The notes: generated from the letters alone by a model not told the origin. A stretch of 64,000 nucleotides of DNA from Orychophragmus violaceus (GCA_030180135.1 CM058237.1:36353126-36417125), one strand, 5' to 3'. Counted from the stretch's first letter, positions 33,505-46,279 are shown. Numbers and translations are program-made.

Positions 33505-34185
33505 TGAAGGAATTTCTAGCAGTTCTAATCAGGATTAGCAACCCTAGTCTGAATTCCGAGCCTAGGATCTAAGGTTCATATAATTGAATCTATGGGATCT
33601 CAGATTTACCTGGTGATTTGCAGCGGAAGATTTGCAGATAATCGAGATCTAGAGCGCCTCAAATGCTGCGCCTCTACTGGTATCCACACGCACACAAACT
33701 GAACAGAAGGGATGCTAGTGCCTATAGAGATCCAATCTCTTCAGAGGTTTCTATTCAAGTTCTGGTGGCTGTCTATTAGGTTAGATTGGAGTTTAGGTCG
33801 ACCATATATCTTATATATGTCGACTTAAACCGCAACCGAATTAACCAACGATTAAACCGTATTAATCTGATTAATCCGCGATTTGTGTCGATCGATGCAC
33901 ATGTTGCAACGATCGACACAGCCTCAGAAACTCGATGTTGAATGCATATCAAATATGCATTTATCAGATCATTACATTAATGATCAACCTCACATTCTAT
34001 TGTTCAGTTTGCTTAGGTGTGTGACCCTGTAGGATCATATAACACTAGCAATGAGTTCTCAACTCATTGATCATAAGTGGCTTCTAGCAAAACGTTATGA
34101 CTGCCTAGTGTTATGTGATTGTCTCATCTCGACTATACGACTTTCACTTAGAGCAAGTACAATAGATTTTAGGACATTCCCAACA
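33505..34185 (-). repeat. 5' LTR of element B
   Basis: 681 bp partner of 19464-20144 with about 9 differences. It carries the same hairpin chain (unit 33885-33919). Right flank cgagg is the target duplication. Confidence 0.95.
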
Positions 34186-34328
34186 CGAGGTACTGCGTCA
34201 CGCAAGGAGAGCTCTTCAAAAGAAGTCTCTCTGGACCTTACCTCAAATGCCTCGATAAAAAGCAAGCTCTAGCCGTGATCACGCAGGCCCACGACGGATC
34301 CTGCGGAAGCCATTCCGGAGGACGAGCC
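34186..34328 (+). pseudogene. Slice of element A pol between B and E
   Basis: 143 bp including both target duplications. It encodes the RNase H-to-integrase linker (TQGELFKRSLSGPYLKCLDK, HDGSCGSHSGGRA), colinear with A' 3890-4030. It proves that B and E inserted separately into one Tat gene. Confidence 0.95.
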
Positions 34329-35106
34329 TGTTGGGAATGTCCTGAAATCTATTGTACTTACTCTGAGTGTAAGTCGTATTGTCGAGATGAGACAATCATA
34401 TGACACTAGGCAGTCATAATGCTTTGCTAGAAGCCACTTATGATCAATGAGTTTAGAACTCATTGCTAGTGTTATATGATCCTACAGGGTCACACACCTA
34501 AGCAAACTGGATCAATGATATAATGGGTTTCATAATGTTTTATATATATGTTATATATATTATATAAGATATAATATATATATATATATACACCTCACGT
34601 TTAAGACATGTCATATATATATTATATTATATAAGATATAATATGTATATATATATATATATACTCCACGTGAAAGTGTTAGGGCTTAGCCCATTAATTT
34701 TGTTAATGTGTGGATTAATGTCGGCAGTGTTATATGTATGTGAACATATATAATACGAAGGGGTGAAACAAGTTTTGGTTAACCTAAAAAACTTGGGAAG
34801 CGAGCCGCATAAAGAAAAACGTGAGAGTTTATAAAACCCTATGACACGAATCGTTCGTGGAACAATTTTGAGATTAGATCTCAACGGCACTAGCATCCCG
34901 ATCCGATTTAGTTTGTGTGCGTGTGGATACCAGTAGAGGCGCAGCACTTGAGGCGCTTTAAGATCTCGATTATCTGAAAATCTTCCGCTGCTAATCACTA
35001 GGTAATTCTGAGATCCCTAGATTCAATTACATGAACCCTAGATCCTAGGCTTGGAATTCAGACCAGGATTGCCTAATTGGATTAGGATCAGCTAGAAATT
35101 CCTTCA
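34329..35106 (+). repeat. 5' LTR of element E
   Basis: TGTTGGGAATGTCC...ATTCCTTCA. The outer parts match the B LTR (reverse complement), but the centre (about 34540-34680) is an AT dinucleotide-rich block instead of B's hairpin chain with the double palindrome. Confidence 0.95.
34545..34665. repeat. AT-rich microsatellite in the E LTR
   Basis: Runs of (AT)n and tatataagatataatata. Repeated and longer at about 48535-48680 in the 3' LTR; most of the 18-bp LTR length difference lies here. Confidence 0.8.
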
Positions 35107-35107
35107 G

Positions 35108-35120
35108 TGGTATCAGAGCT
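35108..35120 (+). other. Primer-binding site of E
   Basis: tggtatcagagct, one base after the LTR; initiator-Met tRNA type. Confidence 0.9.
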
Positions 35121-36283
35121 TTAGGGTTCCATTGAATCTGTAGCATGTTGATTAGATTGGTTGAATCTGGATCTCTGTATAATTGATACAAACATGCTAA
35201 AACTCGTTTTGATCAAAGTATCCTAGTTTAGGGTTTTGCTCGAAAAACGTTTTAGGGTTCTTCGCATGGTGTCGATCGATGCCAATCCGGCATCGATCGA
35301 CACAGGGCGAAAACCCGAATAAATTTTAGGGTTTTTCGCATGGTGTCGATCGATGCCAATCCGGCATCGATCGACACAGGGCGAAAACCCGAATAAAACT
35401 TAGTTTTCGCCGAGTGTCGATCGACACAAGTGTTGTGTCGGTCGACTCAAACCTCGCGAGATTGACGAATCGTTTCAATTGGATTGGACCGGTTATCGAG
35501 CTTGGTTAATAATGGTTGAACACTGTGAATGGTTTAATTGGGATTGCTTTGATTAGGTTGGCATCGACCGATGCTAATGTAGCATCGATCGACACTGACC
35601 GGTATTCAGAACCGGATCAATTGGATTGATTGGTTATCGCGGATTGCCTTTGGTTATTCTGTATCGATCGACACTGTAGTAATGTCGGTCGACATCAGAT
35701 TCGATGATTAGGTTATGGAACCTGAAATCACAGAACCAAAGCAAGATAAATCAATTAATTAGAAGAATTAAAACATAATAAAACTTAACGTTTTAAAGGT
35801 TCCGTTCCTCAACCAAATATCAAGTGATACTTGATGTCTTTCCAATCTTGTCAACTGTCAAGACCCATTTAATTATGTGATAGACTTGCAGTGCAAGATA
35901 TCCACAATTTCATGAGTAAGACAGAAGGTAATCGTGTTGATGGACTTGCAGTGCAAGAAATCAACAATTACATGACTGAAGAGATTGGTTTACTTGACTG
36001 GGCCATCAAAATCGTTTTGGGCTCAGAGACATCAGGTGGATTGGACATAAGATGTCAATCCACAACCAAGAGTTATATTGGATATAACTAGCAAAGTTGT
36101 TGCTTACCTAGATAGCTAAATTTGGGTGATAGCCAGTGGCTCACTCAAGTTTAGTGAAGTATAGATCTTGGATCATTATATTCATTTGAGGAAACATTGT
36201 TTGAATATAATGGGAGTTTTCTTAATTGTTAAGACTTCTCATTTCTTGAACATCATAACTAAACCTCCCTTGTTTTTCCAGCT
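35121..36283 (+). other. 5' leader of E with double-palindrome units and a 73-bp tandem repeat
   Basis: Units at 35269-35303, 35343-35377, 35414-35448, 35561-35595 and 35661-35695, all 21 bp apart internally. The first two lie in a 73-bp tandem repeat that also contains 'aaattttagggtttttcgcatgg'. Their two 14-mers are exact reverse complements of each other, a perfect 14-bp stem. No coding frame. Confidence 0.8.
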
Positions 36284-36428
36284 ATGACTAGCACAAACCA
36301 TCGTAACAATTTCTCCCTGCGATCCGTCCTTGAGAAGAACAAGTTAAATGGATCCAACTTTCTTGAATGGTATCGGAACTTGAGAATTGTTCTCAAACAG
36401 GAGAAAAAGGACTATGTCCTTGATAAAG

Positions 36429-37057
36429 TGTTGGAATTGTGTCCAGCAATCTCTGTACTGTCTCTATAACGTAAGAGTATGTCAGTGATCAGACATAAGT
36501 CATACAATACTGGGGGTCATGATGGCTTGCTAGAGTCCGCTCATGATCTATAAGTCTTGGACTTATTGCCTTTATTGTATGATCCCATATGGGTCACACG
36601 CTTAAGTTAGCAGGAAATAATGTTGGAACGGCATAGCAGAAGTACGACAAAAGTGCTAGGCATTTGTCGTACTAAGAGAGAATGAATAATGGGTCTGATT
36701 AAATGGAATTTAATCAGATTGGGCCCAAAAGCCCAAAAGGGAAAGAGAAGGCTTTTAATGACTAAAAGCCAAAGTCTCTTCCTCTCTAACCCAACCCTAG
36801 CCGCGATTCTCCTCCTCTCTCTGCGCCTCTTTTCTTTGTGGTCTAGCAGCCAATTTCCGGTGATTGCGTGTGTGAGCCTTTGGAGGATCCATCTCTCGGT
36901 GTATCTCCCTGATCATTGACCTGTTCATCAATTCCGCTGCAAACAAACAGGTAAAAGGTGAGATCTAATGTTTCTAAATAAGAACACCTAGATCTAATGC
37001 ATGTTTAGGTTGATATCAATATGAGAATTGAATCAGGATCAACCAAAACTTCCAACA
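36429..37057 (+). repeat. 5' LTR of element D
   Basis: 629 bp, TGTTGGAATTG...CTTCCAACA, with perfect TGTTGG/CCAACA ends. The first half resembles the C LTR; the second half diverges. Confidence 0.95.
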
Positions 37058-37058
37058 G

Positions 37059-38635
37059 TGGTATCAGAGCCAGGTTCTTAGGTTTCTTGTTTTAGATTCA
37101 TTGTTTAGGCTGTTAAATCTGTTTAGGATTGTTTTTGAATCAATTACTGATAAGATAAAACAGTTAAGAATCAGAATTGAACTCTAAACACACAAGAAAA
37201 ATCGCAAAACATGAGCTATATGACTCAGAGTTGCGATCGGATTGGACCGGTCGGACGCGGATCGGACGGATGGATCGAGTCGATCGCGTCGTCCCGATCG
37301 CTTCCCGGCTGTCGCGCGCGTCACGTCCCGATCGCTCGGCGATCGTGGAGCGACCGTGCGTCCCGACCGTCCCGTCCCGAGCTGCCGAGCGAACGTCCCG
37401 ACCATGAAGCCGACGGCTGGCCTGCGGCTATCGCTTTTGCGTGAGGCTTACGGCTGGCCGGTTAGGGTTTTGGGTCTGATGGGCCGGTTCGATTTCGGTT
37501 AGCTGGTTCGGTTCAAAACTTGATTGAAATCTTCGTTCTGGTTTAATAAACAGGTTTAATAATTTTATTAAATCTGGTTAAACCGGAATAAGAAATCCAA
37601 TGTCGAAAGAAATATTGGATTTAGTGCCTAAACCAGGAATTTCTAATTTGATTTGGTTGGACCAAATAAATTGAGAAATTCCGGTTTAGTAAATAACCGG
37701 TTGACAATTGTGGTCATCGTAGTAATTAAAACTTGGTTAGACCAGTTTTAATGAACCAGACCGGTTATGTCAATTAATTGGACAATTGGGTCATGTCTTG
37801 GACATGGACCAATTCTTGGGCCTCGGGCCAAGAAGTTAAAACAATTGGGCCAGTTAATTGAGTCTTTCTTCAGATTAATTTAAAATCTATTTTATAAAAT
37901 TATAAAGTCGTTTTTAAATTAAAGTTTCCGAAATTTTATAATTAGAAAGTTTCTTTAAATAGAATTTTCTGAATTTGCGGGTTTTGGATTTTAAAGAAAT
38001 TTCTAAAGTTAGAAAGTTTCCGGTTTTAGAAAGTTTCCAATTTTAGAAAGTTTCCAAAAATAGTAGGTTTCCATAAATAGAAAGTTTCCCGAAATAGTAA
38101 TCTTCTATTTTGGGAATGATTTTAATAAACCTACGAACCTCAAATAATATCAAGCGTTGGATGTCTTGTCCAGGCTATGTCAGCTGTCAAAGCCCATTCA
38201 ATTGCATTCATGGCCTTACAGTGTGAGGATGTCTGCTTTTGCGTGGGTAAGACGGTTTGTGATTCATAAATGTCATTGGGAGTCCCAGACATTAATGATT
38301 ACATGACTGTATAGTCCGGTTTTCTTGACTAGGCCATCGGGAGTCCCGGGCCTTGAGACATCAGAGTGGATTGGGCCTCGGGCCCAGATTCACAACCAAG
38401 AGTTATATCACGGATATAATTAGCCGATATAGGGCTTACCGATATAAGCTGAGGTTGGGTGACGGCCAGTGGCCCACTTTGATCTTAGTTATATGTGGAT
38501 CTTGGAATCATTATATTCTATTGAGGGTAACTTATGTTATTGAATATAATGCATGATTAATCATATTATACTTTAATACGAGATTAATCATTTTGAACAT
38601 ATAACTAATAACCTTTTTATTTATATATTTCAGAT
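37059..38635 (+). other. Primer site and 5' leader of D with a GATCG/CGTCCC-rich block
   Basis: tggtatcagagcc (37059-37071) is the initiator-Met primer site. About 37225-37430 is very GC-rich (cgatcg, ggtcgg, cgtcccga) and largely unlike the GC block of C. The downstream AT-rich half (tagaaagtttcc repeats, 37910-38110) and the part around 38340-38560 match C. Confidence 0.75.
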
Positions 38636-41600
38636 ATGACTACTACAAGCACTCAAAACACATTCTCGATCCGGTCTGTTCTCGAGAAGGAGAAGCTGAC
38701 TGGAACGAACTTCCTGACATGGTCAAGGAACTTGAGGCTGGTCCTCAAGCAGGAGAAGAAGGATTACGTCCTTCGAGATCCCCTCCCCGAGAGGCCTCTT
38801 GCCAATGCTGCCAGGACTCTGCACAATGCTTGGGAAAAGCATTCGTCAGATGAAAATGATGTTTATTGACTGATGTTGGTGACAATGACTCCAGAGCTGC
38901 AAAAGCAGTTCGAAAGTGTATTGTCTCCAATCGAGATCATGGCAAGCCTGAAATCACTTTTTCAGGAGCAGGCTAGGACCGAGAGGTTCCAAACAGTTAA
39001 GAACCTCTTGGACTGTAAGTTGGCTGCGAATGCGGCAGTGAGTCCTCATGTGTTGAAGATGATGGGTTATCTCGATCATCTTCACAAACTCGACTGCCCA
39101 ATCAGCCAGGAACTTGCCTGCGACATCATTCTGCAGTCTTTAACTGCAAGCTATGATCAGTTCATTCTGAACTTTAACATGCATGGCTTGAGTAAGACAC
39201 TGCCTGAGCTTCACGGAATGCTCAAGACTGCAGAGCCCAACTTGAAGAAACCCGCCAAGGACCCCAATGTACTTATGGTACAGAAGGGCAAGGGGTTTAA
39301 GAAGTCTTCTGCTAAGGATAAGGGAAAGGCCAAGGGTGTCCAAGTCGAGGACAAGGACACGCCAAAGCCCAAGCCCAAGTCCAAGGCTGGGCCAACTGAC
39401 ATGTGCAGGTTCTGCAAAGAACTGGGACATTGGAGAAGAGATTGCAAGAAATTCCAGGAAGGTCTAAAGGAATTAAAGAAGAAGACTTTCGAGACTTCTT
39501 CATCAGGTATTTTTGTTATAGAAGTTAATACAACTACTTCTGATAATACCTCATGGATCATGGATACTGGTTGTGGGGCTCATATTTGTACTAATATGCA
39601 GGCACTCAGCAACAGTAGAAGGCTGAAGCAAGGACAAGTGGAACTACGAGTTGGGAATGGAGCGAAAGTTTCAGCACTAGCTGTAGGAACTTACTTGTTG
39701 TCTTTACCTTCGGGATTGATTTTAGAACTTAATAATTGTTATTTTGTACCTGCTATAAGCAGAAATATTATTTCAATTTCTTTGTTGGATTTGGAAGGTT
39801 ATGATTTTTCAGTTAAGAATAAATTATGTTCCTTCAATCGCAACAATTTGTTCTATGGTTCTGCCCCTCTTACGAATGGGCTTTACATACTCGATCAATC
39901 CGCGCCAATTTATAACATTAATACAAAACGGTTTAAACCTAATGAGGAAAACCGAACGTTTCTATGGCATTGTCGTTTAGGGCACATCAGCGAGAAACGC
40001 ATCAAGAGGCTCCATTCGAATGGACTTCTTGGCTCATTTGACTTTGAGTCATGTGAGAAATGCGAATCCTGCATGATGGGCAAAATGACACGGGCCCCCT
40101 TTAATAAACCTAACGAGAGGGCCAGTGACTTATTGGGCCTGATACACACCGATGTGTGTGGCCCAATGTCCACAAATGCAAGAGGAAACTATCAGTACTT
40201 CATTACCTTCACTGATGATTTCAGTAGGTATGGATATGTTTATTTAATGAAACATAAGTCTGAATCTTTCGAGAAGTTCAGAGAATTCCAAAATGAAGTA
40301 CAGAACCAACTTGGCAAAAGCATTAAGGCTCTTCGGTCCGACCGAGGAGGAGAATACTTAAGCCAAGAATTCAGTGATCATCTGAGAGAGTGTGGGATCG
40401 TATCCCAACTCACTCCTCCTGGAACACCTCAATGGAATGGTGTGTCTGAGAGGAGAAATCGGACCTTATTGGATATGGTTCGATCTATGATGAGTCACAC
40501 AGACCTTCCAATATCCCTTTGGGGATATGCTCTGCTAACAGCAGTGTTCACTCTAAATAGAGCGCCATCAAAAGCAGTAGCAAAGACACCATATGAATTA
40601 TGGACTGGAGTGGCTCCAGTACTGTCTTATCTCAGAATTTGGGGTTGTGAAGCCTATGTCAAGAGATTAATCTCAGACAAGCTTACACCAAAATCTGACA
40701 AATGCTACTTCATTGGTTATCCACGGGAAACCAAGGCTTATTACTTCTATCTACGTTCCGAGAACAAGATCTTTGTTGCCCGGGATTGTAACTTTCTTGA
40801 GAGGGAGTTTCTCTCTAAGAAAGACAGTGGGAGTAAGGTACTGCTTGAAGAAATTCAAGATGAACAGGATACTGCTCAACCTAATGAGGAAGAGCAGCAG
40901 GAGGATCTACAAGAAATTGTAGAGCCTGAACCTGTAGTACCTGAAGTTCGAAGATCCGGGAGGATCCGTCACGAACCCGAGAGATATCAAGGATTCCTCG
41001 TGACTAACTGTCATGATCTTCTGATCATTGATAGTGATGAACCATCGAATTTCAATCAAGCCATGATGGGCCCAGATTCCTCAAAGTGGCGCCAGGCCAC
41101 TGATTCCGAAATGGACTCCATGTCGGTCAATCAAGTCTTTTCGTTGGTTGATTTGCCTGCTGGTGTAAAAGCCATCGAGTGCAAATGGATCTTCAAGAAG
41201 AAGATTGACGTGGATGGAAATGTCCAGATTTATAAAGCCAGGTTGGTGGCAAAAGGTTTCAGACAAGTTCACGGAGTGGACTACGATGAAACCTATTCAC
41301 CGGTGGCTATGATGAAATCTATTCGGATTCTACTAGCAACTGCAGCTTTTCATGATTATGAAATTTGGCAGATGGACGTGAAAACCGCCTTCCTGAATGG
41401 AATTCTGGAAGAGGATGTGTATATGACACAACCTGACGGTTACATAGATCCAAAGAATGCTGGGAAAGTATGCAAGCTTCATAAATCCATTTATGGATTG
41501 AAGCAAGCATCGAGGAGCTGGAATCTTCGTTTTGATGAAGCGATCAAGCAATTTGACTTCATCAGAAACGAAGAAGAACAATGCGTGTATAAGAAAACTA

Positions 41601-42613
41601 GTGGGAGCAAAATCGTTTTTCTTATCCTGTATGTCGATGACATACTGCTTCTCGGAAACGACATTCCAATGCTGAAGTCGGTAAAGGACTGGCTTGGAAG
41701 TTGTTTTTCCATGAAAGACATGGGTGAAGCCGCATACGTTCTTGGAATTAGGATCTATCGGGATAGACCTAAGAGGCTGATAGGCTTGTGTCAAGACTCA
41801 TACATTGACAAAGTCCTACAAAGATTCAGCATGAAAGATTCCAAGAAGGGCTTCACGCCAATGGTACATGGCACAACGCTAAGCAAGAAGCAGAGTCCTA
41901 CGACGGCTGCTGAGCTCGAGCGTATGAAGAACATTCCCTATGCATCTGCAATAGGATCTGTTATGTATGCCATGATCTGTACTCGTCCTGATGTTGCTTA
42001 TGCATTGAGCATGACGAGTAGATACCAGTCAAATCCAGGTGAAAACCATTGGATTGCCGTAAAGAATATCTTGAAGTATCTAAGACATACTAAGGATAAA
42101 TTCTTGGTGTACGGTGGAAGTGATGTGCTTAAAGTCAGTGGATTCACGGACGCAAGTTTCCAGACAGACACTGATGATTTCCGGTCACAGTCCGGTTATA
42201 TCTTTTGTCTGAATGGCGGTGCAGTAAGTTGGAGAAGCTCCAAGCAAGACACCGTTGCTGATTCCACCACAGAAGCTGAATATATCGCCGCCTCAGAAGC
42301 AGCGAAGGAAGCTGTTTGGATACGAAAGTTCATTATGGAACTAGGTGTGATACCAGATGCGGCTGAGCCTCTAGCATTGTTTTGTGACAACAATGGTGCT
42401 ATAGCTCAGGCAAAGGAACCAAGATCACACCAGAAATCCAAGCATGTTCAAAGAAGATTTCACTTGATACGTGACATCGTTAATAGAAAGGAAGTCAAGA
42501 TCAGCCGAGTTCCGACAGATGATAATGTCGCTGATCCATTGACGAAGCCACTCCCAAGGCCTAAGCTCGAGTTACTGACTGAAGCTGTAGGCATTAGAAA
42601 CATTGAAATGTAA
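38636..42613 (+). pseudogene. Gag-pol polyprotein of Copia element D, single in-frame stop
   Basis: ATG 38636 (MTTTSTQNTFSIR) to TAA at 42611-42613, 1325 codons. The only break is TGA at 38867-38869 (codon 78), where C has TGC in DVYCLML. Downstream everything is open from 38873: zinc knuckle CRFCKELGHWRRDC, protease MDTGCGAHIC, integrase (TDVCGPM, SDRGGEY, GVSERRNRT), RT with LYVDDILLL, RNase H with FTDASF, TEAEYIAAS and CDNNGA. Very close to C throughout. A downstream start would leave out the gag N-terminus, so this copy is probably dead, though recently so. Confidence 0.93.
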
Positions 42614-43468
42614 TCTAAATTTGAGTGGGAGTTTTGTGAGCTTTATTTTAGTTATTTGATATGTTCTTGTAAAACATTATTTTATGTTTTAATGAAATTA
42701 TTATTTCAAGATTATTTTAACTGTGATGAAATAATCGTTCCAAAATGATATGAACCATTTTATAGGTCATCGAAGTAAATGATTTGATCTTGAGTCATCG
42801 AAGTCATTTAGCTTGATCATGAGATCCTATATTTGATAAATGTTTTATATCATCATGTCCCTGGTCGAAGGTTGTTGAAATTGGAACACCAACAACCGTG
42901 TAAGACTGGATTGGTACGTGACTTATGACAAAGTCTCAGTGTGTCATAGATGCTCGGCATCAAAGTCAGTACATAGGTGTATGTTGGGAACATACGACCG
43001 GACAAGACCCGCTAATAAGAACTCTTCAGGATATTTATATCTGTGTCATAAGAGATTCTTACTACGACTATAGAGTATAGTCCTTAGACCTGAGTTCACA
43101 TGCATGTGACTGCACATGGACTGATGTACTTTGATCATTGTCTAACGCTATCGTTCTGTGATAGCTATAAGGACCTTGTTTGGGTGCATTATGAAATGAG
43201 TAGTTTACAGTGATGGAACAAGATGGGATTTGTCCCTCCAATATAAATGGAGTGAATATCTCTAGGCCAATCGGAGATTTGAATACTGGAAAACGCATGG
43301 CCATGCTCAAACGGACTTTCCCGAGTCGTTTGGATTGTCAGTGTCAAATCAGAGTCCGATGAACAAGATTAGGCTTTATAAGGATGACACTAATCTTGCC
43401 TTATGACTAATCGAGATATTGAGACGAAAGGGATTATGAATACAGAGATTCCAGTTCAAGTGGGAGAT
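42614..43468 (+). other. 3' non-coding internal region and polypurine tract of D
   Basis: No coding frame; homologous to the same zone of C. Ends in caagtgggagat (about 43457-43468) next to the 3' LTR. Confidence 0.8.
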
Positions 43469-44097
43469 TGTTGGAATTGTGTCCAGCAATCTCTGTACTG
43501 TCTCTATAACGTAAGAGTATGTCAGTGATCAGACATAAGTCATACAATACTGGGGGTCATGATGGCTTGCTAGAGTCCGCTCATGATCTATAAGTCTTGG
43601 ACTTATTGCCTTTATTGTATGATCCCATATGGGTCACACGCTTAAGCTAGCAGGAAATAATGTTGGAACGGCATAGCAGAAGTACGACAAAAGTGCTAGG
43701 CATTTGTCGTACTAAGAGAGAATGAATAATGGGTCTGATTAAATGGAATTTAATCAGATTGGGCCCAAAAGCCCAAAAGGGAAAGAGAAGGCTTTTAATG
43801 ACTAAAAGCCAAAGTCTCTTCCTCTCTAACCCAACCCTAGCCGCGATTCTCCTCCTCTCTCTGCGCCTCTTTTCTTTGTGGTCTAGCAGCCAATTTCCGG
43901 TGATTGCGTGTGTGAGCCTTTGGAGGATCCATCTCTCGGTGTATCTCCCTGATCATTGACCTGTTCATCAATTCCGCTGCAAACAAACAGGTAAAAGGTG
44001 AGATCTAATGTTTCTAAATAAGAACACCTAGATCTAATGCATGTTTAGGTTGATATCAATATGAGAATTGAATCAGGATCAACCAAAACTTCCAACA
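43469..44097 (+). repeat. 3' LTR of element D
   Basis: 629 bp, virtually identical to 36429-37057. Confidence 0.95.
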
Positions 44098-45427
44098 TAA
44101 AGTTCTCCCCAATAAGTACCGAGCCAATGCCTGGCAGTCAGATAAGGATGCTTGGGATAAGCATTCTAATGATGCGGTGGATGTGAGTTGTCTCATGTTG
44201 GCTACCATGAACTCAGAATTGCAGAAGCAATATGAGTACGTGGAGACGCCAAAAGAGATGATCACTGGCCTGAAAAGTATGTTTCAGGATCATGCACGAA
44301 CTCAGAGATACCAGACGGTTAGGTCTCTGATTGAGTGCAAGCTACCAAAGGGCGAACCAGTTAGTCCTCATGTCATTAAGATGATGGGTTATATTGATAA
44401 CCTGGGGAAACTGGATTGTCCCATTAGCCAAGAGTTGGCTACTGACATCATTCTACAGTCACTGCCGTCAAGCTATGATCAATTTGTTATGAACTATAAC
44501 ATGAACAACTTGACGAAGACGTTGACTGAATTGTATGGGATGCTTAAGACTGCTGAACCTAACATCAAGAAGGACACCCCAAATGTACTTATGGTACAAA
44601 AGGGTAAAAAGTTTAAGAAACTTGGTAAGAACAAAGGTGATGGCAAGACGAGCTCGATTGTGAATCCAAGCGAGTCTGGCCATGCTCCTAAGGTTAAAAC
44701 CAGTCCTTCTGAAGATGTTAAGTGCCGTTATTGTAATGGTTATGGGCATTTGAAAAGAAACTGCAATAAATTCTTGGAAGATTATGAGAAGCTGAAGAAG
44801 ACGTACGAGACTTCTTCTTCAGGTATTATGTTATAGAAGTAAATGTTACTTCTAATAGTCCTACTTATTGGGTATTTGATACCAGCTATGGTACTCATAT
44901 TTTGTGAAAATGTGCAGGGCCTGAGCAAAAGTTGGATTATGGAGAAAGGACAAGTGGATCTATGCATGGGAAATGGAGCAAGAGTTGCTGCATTAGCCGT
45001 AGGAGTATTTCATTTGCTTTCTTTTATGGCATGTTTTGAACTTAAAACTGCTACTGTGTACCTGCTATGAGTCGAAAGATTATTTCTATTCCTTGTTTGG
45101 ATATGGAAGGATATCAGTTTTCAAATTAAGAATAAGTGTTATTCAATTGATTACAGTGATATATTTTATAGTAGCAATCCATTAGAGAATGGACTTTATG
45201 TTCTAAACCAGAATGTGCCTAACTATAACATTAATACCAAGAGACTCAAGTCAAATGATACGAATCAAACTTCTCTCTGGCATTGTCGTTTTGGGCCACG
45301 TAAATGAGAAATAGATTCAGAAGCTCCATAGTGATGGGCTTTTGGGCTCATCTGATTATGAATCATAATGAGTAAAGTGAATCTTGTTTATTGGGTAAAA
45401 TGACGAAGGCCCCTTTCAACAAAGGTA

Positions 45428-45462
45428 GTATCGATCGACACAAACGGTGCATTGGTCGATAC
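45428..45462. repeat. Double-palindrome unit inserted in integrase of E
   Basis: gtatcgatcgacac (45428) and gcattggtcgatac (45449), 21 bp apart. The extra segment of about 50 bp is flanked by aacaaa on both sides, which could be a 6-bp target duplication. Confidence 0.8.
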
Positions 45463-46279
45463 AGGTTGCAAACGAACAAAATGAAAGGGCCAGAGGCTTA
45501 TTGGGCTTTATACATACAGATGTATATGGGCCGATGAGCACTAGTGCTAGAGGAAAATTTCAGTACTTCATTACCTTTACTGATATTTTCAGTAGGTACG
45601 GTTATGTCTTATTTATAAGACATAAGTCAGAATCTTTGAAAGGTTCAAAGAGTTCCAAAATGAAGTACAGAATCAATTTGGCAAAGGTATTAAAACTCTA
45701 CGATGAGATCATGGAGGTGAATACTTAAGTCAAGAATTTAGTGATCATCTGAGAGATTGTGAAAGTGTTTCACAATTCACTCCTCCTGAATCGGACTTTA
45801 TTAGATATGGTTCGATCAATGATGAGTCACTTAGATCTTCCATTATCCTTCCAAGAATACGCTCTAGAAATGTCTGAGTTTACTTTAAATAGAGTTCCAT
45901 CAAAAACAGTTACAGAGATACCACATGAGATGTGGAATGTAAATGTTTCTGATTTATCCATCATGGAGATTTGGAGTTGCGAGACTTATATAAAACGTTT
46001 AATCTCTGATAAGCTCACACCCAAATCTGATAAGTGCTACTTCATTGGTTGTCCTAACAAAACCAAGGCATGTTACTTTTACAACCAGTTCGAGAACAAA
46101 TTGTTTGTTGCTCGGAACTATGTTTTCTTGAGAAAGACTTTCTTTCCAAGAAGAACAGTGGGAGTAAAAGTACAACTCGAAGAAATTCAAAATCACAGGA
46201 GACTGCTCAACCTGATGAGGAAGAGCAGCAGTTGGATCTACAAAGAGTTGTAGAACCTGCACCTGTGATGCCTAAAGTT

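Larger units (their letters stand above)
19464..34185 (-). mobile_element. Copia element B (gag-only type), containing element C
   Basis: LTRs at 33505-34185 (5') and 19464-20144 (3'), both 681 bp, differ at about 9 sites (1.3%). The target duplication is cgagg (19459-19463, 34186-34190). The primer site, complementary to initiator-Met tRNA (tggtatcagagc on the minus strand), lies at about 33491-33503. The polypurine tract is caagtgggagat next to 20145. Without C it is about 7.0 kb. Gag is open; protease, integrase, RT and RNase H are broken with the same lesions as in E. Confidence 0.95.
36429..44097 (+). mobile_element. Copia element D, young, one stop from an open polyprotein
   Basis: LTRs 36429-37057 and 43469-44097, both 629 bp, with one visible difference (t/c near 36605 and 43645). 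Target duplication taaag (36424-36428, 44098-44102) in gag of E. Initiator-Met primer site at 37059 and polypurine tract before 43469. Coding sequence closely matches C. Confidence 0.95.
36284..44836 (+). pseudogene. Gag of element E, split by insertion of D
   Basis: 36284-36428 plus 44103-44836 (dropping the duplicated taaag) make 879 nt, the same as B's gag. The frame is continuous across the join, so gag was fully open (292 residues) until D arrived. Start MTSTNHRNNFSLRSVLEK; knuckle CRYCNGYGHLKRNC is complete. The stop at 44834-44836 comes from the same one-base deletion seen in B. Fourteen or so residues differ from B, none a stop. Confidence 0.9.

Noticed and set aside
34545..34665. Replication origin or matrix-attachment signal in the AT block
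   Set aside because: It is a microsatellite within an LTR and its length differs between the two LTRs of one element.
37177..37502. Arg-rich frames in the leader of D
   Set aside because: Same reason: compositional, not shared with C.
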